Notes: generated by a model from the sequence alone, not told the origin. 64,000 nucleotides of DNA from Clostridium sp. OS1-26 (GCF_030915445.1 NZ_CP133264.1:4993208-5057207); one strand, 5' to 3'. Positions 35,481 to 44,185 are shown, counted from the first letter of the stretch. Translations and numbers: made by a program.

Positions 35481-35538
35481 TCGTATGAATTTCTCCTTTT
35501 TCTCGTTTTGTTTCGTATCTTAGTTGCTTTATATTTTA

Positions 35539-35567
35539 TAGACGTTTAAGCTGCGAATAAAGTTTTA
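35539..35567 (-). promoter_or_regulatory. SigV-type ECF promoter of sigV-rsiV
   Basis: Minus strand TAAAAC (35567-35562), 17 bases, CGTCTA (35544-35539), with CTTAAACGTCTAT shared with the oatA promoter. The leader is about 55 bases to the sigV ATG at 35480. Confidence 0.75.
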
Positions 35568-35702
35568 TATATGTAAATATTTTTTTATACTAAGCAAATT
35601 ATTTATTTTCTATTATAGATGAAACAGATGCCACAAGTAATTATTGTATTTATGGAAATCTGAAAGTTTTCTACGGTCCTTTATTTCTTGTTAAATAATA
35701 AA

Positions 35703-35737
35703 AAAGTGGTATTTTATTAAAAAATAAGTACCACTTT
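35703..35737 (-). terminator. terminator after the nucleotidyltransferase-like gene
   Basis: AAAGTGGTA pairs with TACCACTTT, and the minus strand runs on into TTTTTATTATTT. A smaller GC hairpin (CCGCTTTCACAGCGG near 35768) lies between it and the gene. Nothing else is seen in 35568-35808. Confidence 0.7.
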
Positions 35738-35808
35738 ATTTTTATCCAAAGTTCGATATAAGTAGACTACCCCCACCGCTTTCACAGCGGCTTAGTCCTA
35801 TAAGAATA

Positions 35809-36369
35809 TTACGAACTTAATATCTTTTTAATTTTCTCTTTTACTTCTGTCGGTAAATTACCCTTTAATGCTCTTTTTAATAAAAGGGGTTTCTTAATTC
35901 CATTCAATAGCAGGTAATCTTCTATTATCTTTGCTTTTGCTTCTCTATTAGGGATTAATTGATAAATTACATACCAATCCTCCAATGATGTGAAGGGGAT
36001 ATTTACTCCGTTAATTGTTTTAAGTTCTGAAATTGAGTTGAGGTCAAAAGTGTATTCAAATACTCCACTAATATGATTAACTGCAAATCCTGCCATTACA
36101 TCAACATCAAACCCGTCTATTATATACTCATAAAAGTATTTTGTTGAGTAGGTAGCAGTCTTCTCCCATTTTTTCTTCTCACCAATACTTTTAAGAACTT
36201 CATCTGCTTTTTCGATATCCTTAATATCCACAAAAATATCTATATCATTTGGTTTTTCTATAAGTCCAAATTGATTTAATAATATAGAAGCACCGACTCC
36301 CCATACTATATTTGAACTATTAAGTTTTTCACCTATATAACTTAAGGTATTGAACATTTTATATATCAC
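35809..36369 (-). CDS. nucleotidyltransferase-fold protein
   Basis: Protein of 186 residues with a minimal nucleotidyltransferase-like fold: VWGVGASILLNQFG followed by the metal-binding PNDIDIFVDI (D-x-D), then a later acidic residue in GFDVDVMAGF. Relatives include the AbiEii/MNT-type and LinB/lincosamide-type transferases as well as many orphan proteins. No toxin or antitoxin partner lies beside it, so a toxin-antitoxin role is not supported. Substrate unknown. Confidence 0.7.
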   Translation of the reverse strand: MIYKMFNTLSYIGEKLNSSNIVWGVGASILLNQFGLIEKPNDIDIFVDIKDIEKADEVLKSIGEKKKWEKTATYSTKYFYEYIIDGFDVDVMAGFAVNHISGVFEYTFDLNSISELKTINGVNIPFTSLEDWYVIYQLIPNREAKAKIIEDYLLLNGIKKPLLLKRALKGNLPTEVKEKIKKILSS

Positions 36370-36398
36370 CTCTTATTCTCCATATTAATTATTGTATA

Positions 36399-37016
36399 TT
36401 AAAATCCACATTCTTCATTAACTATGAACAGCTTAATTCTATCACTATCTGATTGTCCTTCAATTATTGAAAGGCTATTACAAACTCTTTCCTTCGATAC
36501 ACAGTTTACACACTTATTTAATGTTACACATGGTGGATTAAATCCTGCTCGTTTTGCATTTAAAGGACATGCAACATTTTTTACTCTTCTTATTGCTTCA
36601 TCTACTGTATCTACAACCTTATTTTTTCCGACTACAACTATTACTTTATCTGGTCCAAAAGTAATTGCTGCTACTCTATTGCCGCTATGGTCTACATTAA
36701 CGATTTGCCCATCAATCGATATAGCATTTGAACCCGTAATATACCAATCTGTAATAAGTGCCTTCTTCTTTAAGTCTTTACATTCCTCTCTATTTTTTGC
36801 AAGTTCTTTATCGTATACAATATTGCCTCTTTCTAATAAAGCCTTTGTAATATCTATCTTTTGGAGCGTAACTGAATGTCCGATTCCAACGGTACATTTA
36901 ATGGGTATAATATTTAATATGCATGATTTAACATTTTCTAAAGTCTCAAAATACTGTACTTCTATATTTCTCAATTTAAAGTTTTCCTTTAATTTTATAA
37001 ACTTTTCTTCATCCAT
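36399..37016 (-). CDS. LUD-domain (lactate utilisation/YkgG-like) protein
   Basis: Protein of 205 residues of the LUD family (formerly DUF162), related to LutC/YkgG. Visible signatures are IGHSVTLQKIDI near residue 40, DWYITGSNAISIDGQIVNVDHSGNRVAAITFGP in the centre and a Cys-rich end (CPLNAKRAGFNPPCVTLNKCVNC). The cysteines could bind an iron-sulfur cluster or metal. LutA and LutB are not neighbours, so lactate oxidation is not supported. It starts 46 bases after the metallo-beta-lactamase-fold gene and is likely co-transcribed with it. Confidence 0.8.
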   Translation of the reverse strand: MDEEKFIKLKENFKLRNIEVQYFETLENVKSCILNIIPIKCTVGIGHSVTLQKIDITKALLERGNIVYDKELAKNREECKDLKKKALITDWYITGSNAISIDGQIVNVDHSGNRVAAITFGPDKVIVVVGKNKVVDTVDEAIRRVKNVACPLNAKRAGFNPPCVTLNKCVNCVSKERVCNSLSIIEGQSDSDRIKLFIVNEECGF

Positions 37017-37062
37017 TCCAATTCCTCCATAAAGTAAGCCATTTTAATCTTATTAAATAAAC

Positions 37063-37788
37063 CTATTTTAATTTTTTAAATTCATCTGCTAAATATGTAA
37101 TTACTTCATCCTTTGTTTGTGGTCTATCATGTCCCAAAACATATGTATTAAAATCTATTCCTTTTAATAATGAAATCAAAGCATCTAACTTCCCTTTATC
37201 ATATTTACCATTATTATTATAATAATCTTCACAATCTGCATCTCCAATAAAAATAGTTTTTTCTTTAGGTATGTACATCATTACCGAATCATCTGAATGA
37301 GTTGCTTCAATTTCAGTTATTTCACAATAAATTCCACCTAAATCAATTTTTAAGCTTCCGCTGAACTCTATATCTGCAGGAGTTACTTTTATTTCTTGTC
37401 TATTTGGGTATTCTAGTTTAATACATCTATCACACATTTCAATATCTTTACCTGTTTCAAGTCTATTTTTCATATCTGCATCAGACCATTTCCATTTTGC
37501 AACTTCTTTCAACTTATTATTCGTCAATTTTCCTGCGATTGTTTTTCCTACTACTGAACACATTCCAAATGTATGATCCCAATGCCAATGAGTAATTACT
37601 GTATAATCTGGCAATTTTAGATTTTTATTATTTAATTCATTATAAAATTTCTCTACATGCTTGGATGAATTACCTGCATCTATTGCCAAGGAATAGTTAT
37701 CCCCAATAATATATCCAAGAACGGGTCTGTCAGTTTCCTCTTCCGCAGGTAAGTAATAAATTCTATCAGATATTTTTTTTAATTCCAT
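37063..37788 (-). CDS. metallo-beta-lactamase-fold hydrolase
   Basis: Zinc hydrolase of 241 residues with the MBL-fold motifs: HWHWDH (VITHWHWDHTFGM), a further His in EATHSDDSVMMY, Asp in IFIGDADCED, and His in VLGHDRPQ. All metal ligands appear present, so it should be active. The family covers thioesterases, lactonases, RNases and others; there is no clue to choose. It forms a probable operon with the LUD-domain gene. Between it and selO (37789-38283) lie only a repeat and a terminator. Confidence 0.85.
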   Translation of the reverse strand: MELKKISDRIYYLPAEEETDRPVLGYIIGDNYSLAIDAGNSSKHVEKFYNELNNKNLKLPDYTVITHWHWDHTFGMCSVVGKTIAGKLTNNKLKEVAKWKWSDADMKNRLETGKDIEMCDRCIKLEYPNRQEIKVTPADIEFSGSLKIDLGGIYCEITEIEATHSDDSVMMYIPKEKTIFIGDADCEDYYNNNGKYDKGKLDALISLLKGIDFNTYVLGHDRPQTKDEVITYLADEFKKLK

Positions 37789-37925
37789 ATCGCTATTCCT
37801 CCTTTTAGTCGAAACACTAGGTAATTTTGCTTGTTTCCACTAAAATTACCCGTTAAAGTCCATTTAGGACTTTAACCTCCTTCAAAACTGTATATTAGCA
37901 TATATTATTGCTTCTTTTTTACTTC

Positions 37926-38046
37926 CACCTTTAAGAAAAGCAGAGAACCCAAATCTTAAGTAGATATCCCAAATCTTTAATTTGGTGATAGTCACTTACA
38001 CAGCGTGCTGATTTGGTGTGAATCGCTTTCACAGAGTGCGCTGGGA
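37926..38046. repeat. intergenic repeat copy, inverted (family with 24375 and 40609)
   Basis: Read on the minus strand it contains GCACTCTGTGAAAGCGATTC, ACACCAAATC, GATTTGGG, and TTCTCTGCTTTTCTTAAAG, as in the 40609 copy. It has an extra internal duplication around AAATCTTAAGTAGATATCCC and lacks the TTATCC ends. Confidence 0.6.
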
Positions 38047-38197
38047 GTATTAGAACGGAGAGTCATTTGAAATTATACCATATTCAACTACCATGTACTA
38101 TAATTTCCCACACCATAACTACAGGCTTTACCGTTATATGCCTATTTTACCTAAAGCCCCTTTCATTCATAATTCTACAGAATTCCTCTTCTTAAAC

Positions 38198-38240
38198 AAA
38201 AAGATAGCAAAACCTCATTATAAAGTTTTACTATCTTTTT
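38198..38240. terminator. terminator after selO
   Basis: AAAAAGATAGCAAAAC pairs with GTTTTACTATCTTTTT (one mismatch). T-runs flank it on both strands; on the minus strand it ends the selO transcript. Confidence 0.85.
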
Positions 38241-38283
38241 TAATTTTCACCTGACATCAGTTAGCTATGCTAATATTTCTATA

Positions 38284-39759
38284 TCATGTACCACAAAAGG
38301 TTCGGTAAGTGCGATCTGATTTTTCAGGCAGTGTGGAATAATCAGCCTGTTCAGGAGAGTGTGCGTAAGGGCACGAAAGAGCACCAATAAGTCTCTCCAT
38401 CACACTGTAGTCTCCATGTTTCACCGCAGCTTCTAGTGCCTCTTCTACCCGGTGATTCCGAGGAATTACTGCTGGGTTGTTACTTTGCATCAACTGATAG
38501 GATGAGTCTTTTGATTCCTGCTGCCTATCTAGTCTCGCCTGCCATAGCTCATGCCACTGAGCAAATTCCTCAGTGTCAAACAGCATCATATCCGACCACT
38601 TATTAAAAGTTAATGCTCGGAAGGTATTTGTATAGTCCGCATCATACTGCTGCATCATGTTGAGGAGGTCTTGAATTAGAGACTCATCCTGCTGCTCTTC
38701 GTTAAAGATTCCCAGTTTTGCTCTCATTCCCTCCAGCCAATTAATATTATATAACTCAGTAAAATCTGAAATTGCATCCTGAGCTAGTTTTACAGCCTGA
38801 TCCTGGTTGTCATGCAATAGCGGCAATAGAGTTTCAGCAAATCTCGCTAGATTCCACGCGGCAATACTAGGCTGATTGCCATAAGCATAGCGACCACGAA
38901 TGTCAATGGAACTGAATACCGTTGCTGGGTCATAAGTATCCATGAAGGCACAAGGCCCATAATCAATGGTTTCTCCACTAATGGTCATATTGTCAGTGTT
39001 CATAACCCCGTGAATAAAGCCAACTAACTGCCATTTTGCAATCAGCACAGCTTGACGCTTGATTACTTCCTTAAGCAGTGAAAGATAGCGGTTCTCATCA
39101 TCACCAACCTCTGGAAAATGCCTTTTCAATGTGTAATCAGCCAAGGCCCGAAGTTCCTCAATAGTGCCCCATTGTGCAGCATATTGAAAGGTGCCCACCC
39201 GCAGATGACTAGCCGCCACACGGGTAAGAATTGCGCCAGGCTGCTCGGTTTCGCGGATTATTGACTCACCGGTTGTGACTACTGCTAGACTGCGGGTGGT
39301 AGGAATACCAAGTCCATACATTGCTTCGCTAATAATGTATTCGCGCAGCATCGGTCCAAGTGCTGCTCGACCATCTCCTCCTCGGGAGTAGGTTGTTTCA
39401 CCTGAACCCTTTAACTGAATATCAAATCGCTCACCTTTGGGAGTAATCTGTTCACCAAGCAGCACAGCCCGACCGTCTCCGAGCATTGTAAAATGTCCAA
39501 ATTGATGTCCTGCATAAGCTTGAGCAAGAGGCAAGGCACCGTCTGGAATCTTGTTGCCAGCAAATATTGCTGTACCATCATCGCTTTTCAGTGCCAGGAA
39601 GTTCAGCCCCAAAGATGTTGTTAAGGAATCATTGAAAATAATCAACTTCGGTGAGGGCACAGGAGTTGGACTCTGTCTAGTAAAAAATGATTTTGGAAGA
39701 CGAGCGTAACTATTGTCTAAATTCCATCCTGTTTCTATTATTGCTTCTGTCTCTATCAT
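38284..39759 (-). CDS. selO: SelO-family protein AMPylase
   Basis: Pseudokinase-fold enzyme of the SelO/YdiU family, which transfers AMP from ATP to Ser/Thr/Tyr of other proteins. The 491-residue protein has the complete family core: AQAYAGHQFGHFTMLGDGRA, FDIQLKGSGETTYSRGGDGRAALGPMLREYIISEAM, FIHGVMNTDNMTISGETIDYGPCAFMD. The last residues read FCGT, so a Cys stands third from the end, at the place where animal SelO has selenocysteine. Base composition is richer in G and C than its neighbours, which may point to transfer. Monocistronic, with its own terminator. Confidence 0.92.
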   Translation of the reverse strand: MIETEAIIETGWNLDNSYARLPKSFFTRQSPTPVPSPKLIIFNDSLTTSLGLNFLALKSDDGTAIFAGNKIPDGALPLAQAYAGHQFGHFTMLGDGRAVLLGEQITPKGERFDIQLKGSGETTYSRGGDGRAALGPMLREYIISEAMYGLGIPTTRSLAVVTTGESIIRETEQPGAILTRVAASHLRVGTFQYAAQWGTIEELRALADYTLKRHFPEVGDDENRYLSLLKEVIKRQAVLIAKWQLVGFIHGVMNTDNMTISGETIDYGPCAFMDTYDPATVFSSIDIRGRYAYGNQPSIAAWNLARFAETLLPLLHDNQDQAVKLAQDAISDFTELYNINWLEGMRAKLGIFNEEQQDESLIQDLLNMMQQYDADYTNTFRALTFNKWSDMMLFDTEEFAQWHELWQARLDRQQESKDSSYQLMQSNNPAVIPRNHRVEEALEAAVKHGDYSVMERLIGALSCPYAHSPEQADYSTLPEKSDRTYRTFCGT

Positions 39760-40118
39760 AGTCTCCTTTCCTCCTTTTATTTTTTATATCTTAGGTTTTT
39801 CAAAACAAAAATTATAGGTATTCATGATATTTTTAGTTATTTACTTTCTATATCAACATAACGCAACCCTTTTTAGTGTCTGCTTCTACCAATTTATTAT
39901 ACTCTTTACACAAAGATGCGTTCTATAAGTATTTTTGAGTTTAATTTTTATAAACCGACCATCTTTTAAAACACTATATTGAATTATTTTATTTTTATTT
40001 ATATCTTATACTTAACTTTATTTCTAGTAAGAGACTTCAATATCTTCAAAAACAAGAAATCACCTTTTCTTCTATATCATCCCTTACTGAATATGTTATT
40101 TCAATAAAAAAATAACTC

Positions 40119-40146
40119 TTGATTTTATACCCCTGGGTGGTATAAT
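40119..40146 (+). promoter_or_regulatory. rhodanese promoter with CsoR/CstR-like operator in its spacer
   Basis: TTGATT (40119-40124), 16 bases, TATAAT (40141-40146). The 17-base near-palindrome ATACCCCTGGGTGGTAT (40127-40143) fills the spacer. GC-rich ATACC...GGTAT dyads are bound by CsoR-family regulators, among them the persulfide sensor CstR, which commonly controls rhodaneses. The rest of 39760-40217 holds nothing I recognise. Confidence 0.6.
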
Positions 40147-40217
40147 TGTTTTATAGTTAGAAATTTTGATTATACTATTAATATAAAAACTAATACTATA
40201 GATGAGGAGTGCTTATA

Positions 40218-40607
40218 ATGCAAAACTTTATGTTAATACTTGGTGTTGTTATCTTAGCATTTATACTATACCGTAGATTTGCCTTTACTACTAATAAGGA
40301 TATACAGAATGTTAACGCTGATGAAGCTCATCAATTAATTAAAACTACCAAAAACCTCATAATTCTAGATGTAAGAACTAATCAAGAGTTTAAGTCTGGT
40401 CATATACCTGGTTCAAAATCTATTCCTGTAGGAGAACTTGCTTCAAGAATCAATGAACTTGAAAAATATAAGGATAATCCTATATTAGTTCACTGTGCTT
40501 CAGGAGGTAGAAGTCCGGCAGCAGTAAGAGTTCTTTTAAAACATAATTTTAGTAAAATATATCATTTGAATCGCGGTTTATCAGGTTGGAAATATGGCTT
40601 AAAATAA
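40218..40607 (+). CDS. membrane-anchored rhodanese-like sulfurtransferase
   Basis: Single-domain rhodanese of 129 residues with one N-terminal membrane helix (FMLILGVVILAFILYRRF). The domain starts at INADEAHQLI-like sequence and shows DVRTNQEFKSGHIPGSKSIP and the active-site loop HCASGGRSPAA with the catalytic Cys. The ATG at 40218 follows GAGGAG. The operator-like dyad in its promoter suggests induction by sulfide or persulfide stress; no such sensor gene is nearby. A 125-base repeat element follows it directly. Confidence 0.88.
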   Translation: MQNFMLILGVVILAFILYRRFAFTTNKDIQNVNADEAHQLIKTTKNLIILDVRTNQEFKSGHIPGSKSIPVGELASRINELEKYKDNPILVHCASGGRSPAAVRVLLKHNFSKIYHLNRGLSGWKYGLK

Positions 40608-40608
40608 T

Positions 40609-40733
40609 TTATCCGATGTCTATCGCCACTAACACCCCAACGCACTCTGTGAAAGCGATTCGCACCAAATTAGAGATTTGGGCTCTCTGCTTTTCTTAAA
40701 GTTGGGGATAAGTGGCGCTACGGCCTTGGATAA
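40609..40733. repeat. 125-bp intergenic element with imperfect terminal inverted repeats
   Basis: Starts TTATCC and ends GGATAA. The first and last 32 bases are imperfect complements, sharing TTATCC, GCCACT and CCCCAAC at matching places. Two related copies lie at 24375-24449 and 37926-38046. No coding capacity; looks like a small non-autonomous element. No clear target duplication is seen. Confidence 0.65.
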
Positions 40734-40790
40734 CGACTTCTAAGCTTCAGTCCGGAATGTAATTCAATTTTCGGCCTTATAGCTCTATAA

Positions 40791-41903
40791 TTATTTTTTG
40801 CTTAAAGATTTTTCCTCTAATTTTTTCAACTCATTCATTATACTTATGAATTCTTCACTTTCTCTAATTATATCAAATATAGGTTGTTCAAAAATCTTGA
40901 ATATATTTTCATATAAATTCATTGTTATTGTGCGAGTTCCAACAGGAATTTCATTAAAGCACCAAATAGAGCTGAATTTAGCTGGTTCGTTTATATCATT
41001 CTTCCTTAAATCTTCTATCATATTGTGTAACATATCTATCGCTTTTTTTCTTCCATTAAATTGCAGATACGTTTCAGCAAAATTTAAATACTCCATTGAC
41101 AACCCTAATGCCGGATATCCATCAGGAGAAAGAACTTTTTTCACATTGATAGATAGGTTATAGTATTTTTCTATTATGTTTAAATCCTTTTCTTCTTTCA
41201 TAAATGAGTTGGCCAGTCCCATACATACCATACCTACATCATTGATACTTTTATATAAACTACCTTGCAGCAGTTCTCTTGCTTTTTTCAGTTCATTCTT
41301 ATTAATATATATACTAGCAAGTAAAATATCAGGATCATGCTTGCTTTTATTTATTTTATTCAAAGCCTCAATAGCTTTATGTTCTTCTCCTAGTGAGGGA
41401 TACAATGCACCAAGCTGATATAATGCCGCTTCAACCAACTCTGTTTTACTGCAGTTTTCAGATACATCTTCATATAATTTAATAGAATAATTCATCATAT
41501 CCTTACGAATTTCTTCATCTGAACTCTTCCATGAATACATTGTAAATAAAAATCCTATTCTAAGTTTTAAATAATAACTAGATGGATACTTTAATATATA
41601 ATTCTTGCACTTATCTATTGCCTCATCTAAAACACCACTGCTAAATAGTCTCTCACATTCACTAAATATTTTCATAACTTCCTCATCTGAAAGTTCGATT
41701 TTAAAATTTAGTAATCTATCAATTGTAATATTAAAAAATGTTGCAATCACTGGTAATAAAGTTATATCTGGATATGAGCTCCCACTTTCCCATTTCGAAA
41801 CTGCTGCTGTTGATACTCCAATAAAGTTTCCTAATTGTTCCTGAGTAATTCCTTTTTCTTTTCTTAGTTTTAAAATAACTTCCCCTATTAGTAGTTTATC
41901 CAT
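40791..41903 (-). CDS. XRE-family regulator with TPR-like C-terminal domain
   Basis: Regulator of 370 residues. Residues 1-65 form a Cro/C1-type helix-turn-helix (LRKEKGITQEQLGNFIGVSTAAVSKWESGSSYPDITLLPVIATFF). The remainder is all-helical with TPR-like repeats (ECERLFSSGVLDEAIDKCKNYILKYPSSYYLKLRIG and following), the layout of peptide- or protein-sensing regulators related to the RRNPP group. A small peptide gene is not recognisable beside it. Monocistronic; promoter and targets unknown. Confidence 0.82.
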   Translation of the reverse strand: MDKLLIGEVILKLRKEKGITQEQLGNFIGVSTAAVSKWESGSSYPDITLLPVIATFFNITIDRLLNFKIELSDEEVMKIFSECERLFSSGVLDEAIDKCKNYILKYPSSYYLKLRIGFLFTMYSWKSSDEEIRKDMMNYSIKLYEDVSENCSKTELVEAALYQLGALYPSLGEEHKAIEALNKINKSKHDPDILLASIYINKNELKKARELLQGSLYKSINDVGMVCMGLANSFMKEEKDLNIIEKYYNLSINVKKVLSPDGYPALGLSMEYLNFAETYLQFNGRKKAIDMLHNMIEDLRKNDINEPAKFSSIWCFNEIPVGTRTITMNLYENIFKIFEQPIFDIIRESEEFISIMNELKKLEEKSLSKK

Positions 41904-42049
41904 GCTTAATCACTCTCCTGATTTCATTTTGCTTTAAGAGCTCTTATACTTTTATTGTAATTTAATTTTCTTCATATACCAATAGATACATAGTTGAACG
42001 CTGTACGATAAATTTAACCGCTAGTTAAGTTACAGCTAAATTTAGATAA

Positions 42050-42090
42050 AACAATAGAACATCGGAGAAGTACCCCGATGTTCTATTGTT
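42050..42090 (-). terminator. terminator after the MerR/TipAS gene
   Basis: Perfect 16-base stem AACAATAGAACATCGG / CCGATGTTCTATTGTT with a nine-base loop and a T-run on the minus strand. Confidence 0.9.
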
Positions 42091-42091
42091 T

Positions 42092-42856
42092 TTATTTATT
42101 CATTCCTGTATAGATGAAAATAGCATCTCTTAGAAAGGCTGCTAAGCCTGGTTGATTCTTATCATAATATGCTGTAAATCTCTCATCATCTACATACATT
42201 TGAGCAAGTCCTGCATGTGCTTCTTTGCTGTAGTTAGGCCAAGAATAACTTAACCACTGACGATGCAAATCTGCAGCTTTCTGTGCAAGTTCACCAGATG
42301 GATCACCAGTTTCAAATGCTTTGCTTAGTGTATCAATTACATCACGTCCAAGCTTTTCTAACTCAGCATATTGCTCCTCTGTCATGTTTTTTAATTTAAT
42401 ATTTAATTCATCTACTGTTTCATTACCATATTTTTCTCTAATTTCTTTACCATACTTTTTCTCATTTTCATCAATCATCTTTTGTTTAAAGCCTTCAAAT
42501 TTTTCTTTATTACTCATTTTAATTCTCCCTTCCGTTGCAGCTATTGTTTTATCAACATTTGTAATTAACATGTTTAATTGTTCGCGTTTCTCAAGAAGCT
42601 TTTCACGATGTTCTCTAAGTGCAGCTGTACCATCAAAGGAAGGCGAAGTTATTATTTCCTTAATACTTTCCAGGCCTACCCCTAGCTCTCTATAAAATAG
42701 TATTTGCTGTAATCTATCTACTTCTTTTTCTCCATAGATACGATATCCTGAGGAATTTATTCTTGCCGGCTTAAGAATTCCAATCTCATCATAATATCGC
42801 AGTGTCCTAGTGCTGACACCTGCCATTTTCCCTAGTTTTTGCACCGTGTATTCCAT
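42092..42856 (-). CDS. MerR-family regulator with TipAS antibiotic-recognition domain
   Basis: Regulator of 254 residues. The N-terminal winged helix is typical (TVQKLGKMAGVSTRTLRYYDEIGILKPARINSSGYRIYGEKEVDRLQQILFYRELG), followed by a long dimer helix and a C-terminal TipAS domain (LRHQWLSYSW-like region ADLHRQWLSYSWPNYSKEAHAGLAQMYVDDERFTAYYD), which in relatives TipAL and Mta binds thiopeptides or other drugs. The ATG at 42856 follows GGAGAGGG. Its own promoter has the stretched 19-base spacer that MerR proteins act on. No efflux gene is adjacent. Confidence 0.9.
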   Translation of the reverse strand: MEYTVQKLGKMAGVSTRTLRYYDEIGILKPARINSSGYRIYGEKEVDRLQQILFYRELGVGLESIKEIITSPSFDGTAALREHREKLLEKREQLNMLITNVDKTIAATEGRIKMSNKEKFEGFKQKMIDENEKKYGKEIREKYGNETVDELNIKLKNMTEEQYAELEKLGRDVIDTLSKAFETGDPSGELAQKAADLHRQWLSYSWPNYSKEAHAGLAQMYVDDERFTAYYDKNQPGLAAFLRDAIFIYTGMNK

Positions 42857-42924
42857 GTGTACCCTCTCCTGTATTCTCAATATGCATATTAAGGCTATCA
42901 GTCAGTATGCCTCCTGACAACATT

Positions 42925-42955
42925 AATATACACCTTTACGCAACGTGAATGTCAA
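42925..42955 (-). promoter_or_regulatory. MerR-type promoter with 19-bp spacer
   Basis: Minus strand TTGACA (42955-42950), 19 bases, TATATT (42930-42925). The spacer includes the imperfect dyad CACGTT-GCGT-AAAGGTG. Over-long spacers are the mark of MerR-activated promoters, so the TipAS regulator probably activates its own gene. Confidence 0.7.
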
Positions 42956-43059
42956 TAAATTTTTTGAAAATATAAGTAAAATGAAAAGGTAACTTCTTGT
43001 TTGCACTACTTAATTCGTGTTTCATGGTTTTAGTCTTGCGCGATATTTGTTACAATAAC

Positions 43060-43325
43060 ATTGGTTTAAGGAGACATGTTCGCTATAAATGCAAGGAACG
43101 AAAGAAAGGTATGCTAGAGAAGAACCATGAATACATACGTTATGTGATTCCAAAAGGGCAGAGCCTGGATTCCTATAATCAGAGAGATGCAACTGTTTTA
43201 ATGAATCATGTCAATAGTGAAGCAAGAGACAGTCTAAACGGCTGTACCCCGTATAAGCTGTCTCTCATGCTCCTAAATAATAAACATTAATTTCTTTAAT
43301 AAAAGTATATAATTAAAGATAATTT
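43060..43325 (+). mobile_element. IS30-family transposase relic, internally deleted (copy 1)
   Basis: Encodes a run similar to the end of IS30 transposases (KGMLEKNHEYIRYVIPKGQS, NGCTPYKL). It is joined directly to RRHVRYKCKERKK from the region before the catalytic core, so the DDE core is missing. The copy at 49759-50510 has the same junction. This copy lacks the N-terminal part and has a further deletion near AATAATAA at its 3' side. Confidence 0.7.
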
Positions 43326-43339
43326 AAATAGGTTTTATC

Positions 43340-44185
43340 TTATAGTAAATTGTAAACCCACATCGGTAATTCTAAGCGAGCAGTTTTAAGCGGATCAACA
43401 ATTTGAGATATTTGAACATTTCCACTTAAACTAAGCAGGGATATAGCCTCAGCTGCAATCATGCCCTTGGAAACTAATATATCTAACATATTTTTAGTTG
43501 CAATTACAGTTGCAACATCCAAGGATACATCAGAAGCAATTGTATAAATGGCATCCTTTGTGAAAACTACTGGAAGGTTATAGGACCGACCTTTAATAAC
43601 CTCTACTGTAACAGTTATTTCACCAGGGACCTCGGCTCCGCAAACAGAAACCTCACCATCACCCATAATAGTGTGTATGTCACCCATAGCTAAAAGAGCT
43701 CCAGGCACTTCAACAGGTAGATAAATTGTTGCTCCAATTCCAATTATTTTGGAATCCATATTTCCTCCATGTATTCCTGGTGTACCACAGGATATGGAAA
43801 CTGTTTTTGGAGCAGTACCGATTACTCCAATCATGGGTTTGATCGGAAAACTAATTTTATCTGAAAATACCACTTGCTCGTTTACTATTGGAAGAATTTT
43901 AATGAAGGTTTTCTTTAAACTATCACCTAAAATTCCCATGTCTGGACCAGTAACCATAACGGCCTGATGACCAACCTTAATATTTTGGATTTTAACAGCC
44001 AAGGTATCGCCTGGCATTGCTCCTTTAATATATACGGGCCCTGTAGCAGGATTGATTCTATTCCAATCAAGCTGGTGCATAACAGTGTCTTGTGATTGTA
44101 TTTGATTTTCAAAGCAATCAAAGGTTTCAAATACAATCTGACTTCCTGATTCAACCTCAGCAACAGGGACATTGTCTTTGCTCAT
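43340..44185 (-). CDS. acetamidase/formamidase family amidohydrolase
   Basis: Member of the FmdA/AmdA family, 281 residues, close to the length of short bacterial members. Signatures include LDWNRINPATGPVYIKGAMPGDTLAVKI, MVTGPDMGILGD, GTPGIHGGNMDSKIIGIGATIYLPVEVPGALLAMGDIHTIMGDGEVSVCGAEVPG, which hold the metal-binding and active-site residues. It would release ammonia from formamide, acetamide or a related small amide. About 165 bases upstream lies a promoter inside a 75-base control region, the same as that before the Cys-rich gene at 46011, so both probably answer to the MocR regulator encoded divergently. Confidence 0.88.
   Translation of the reverse strand: MSKDNVPVAEVESGSQIVFETFDCFENQIQSQDTVMHQLDWNRINPATGPVYIKGAMPGDTLAVKIQNIKVGHQAVMVTGPDMGILGDSLKKTFIKILPIVNEQVVFSDKISFPIKPMIGVIGTAPKTVSISCGTPGIHGGNMDSKIIGIGATIYLPVEVPGALLAMGDIHTIMGDGEVSVCGAEVPGEITVTVEVIKGRSYNLPVVFTKDAIYTIASDVSLDVATVIATKNMLDILVSKGMIAAEAISLLSLSGNVQISQIVDPLKTARLELPMWVYNLL

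Noticed and set aside
35809..36369. Nucleotidyltransferase-fold gene as half of a toxin-antitoxin pair
   Set aside because: No small partner gene lies beside it; the neighbour is a LUD-domain protein.
37926..38060. Repeated motifs as a CRISPR array
   Set aside because: The repeats are too few, irregular and partly inverted, there are no equal spacers, and no cas genes are near.
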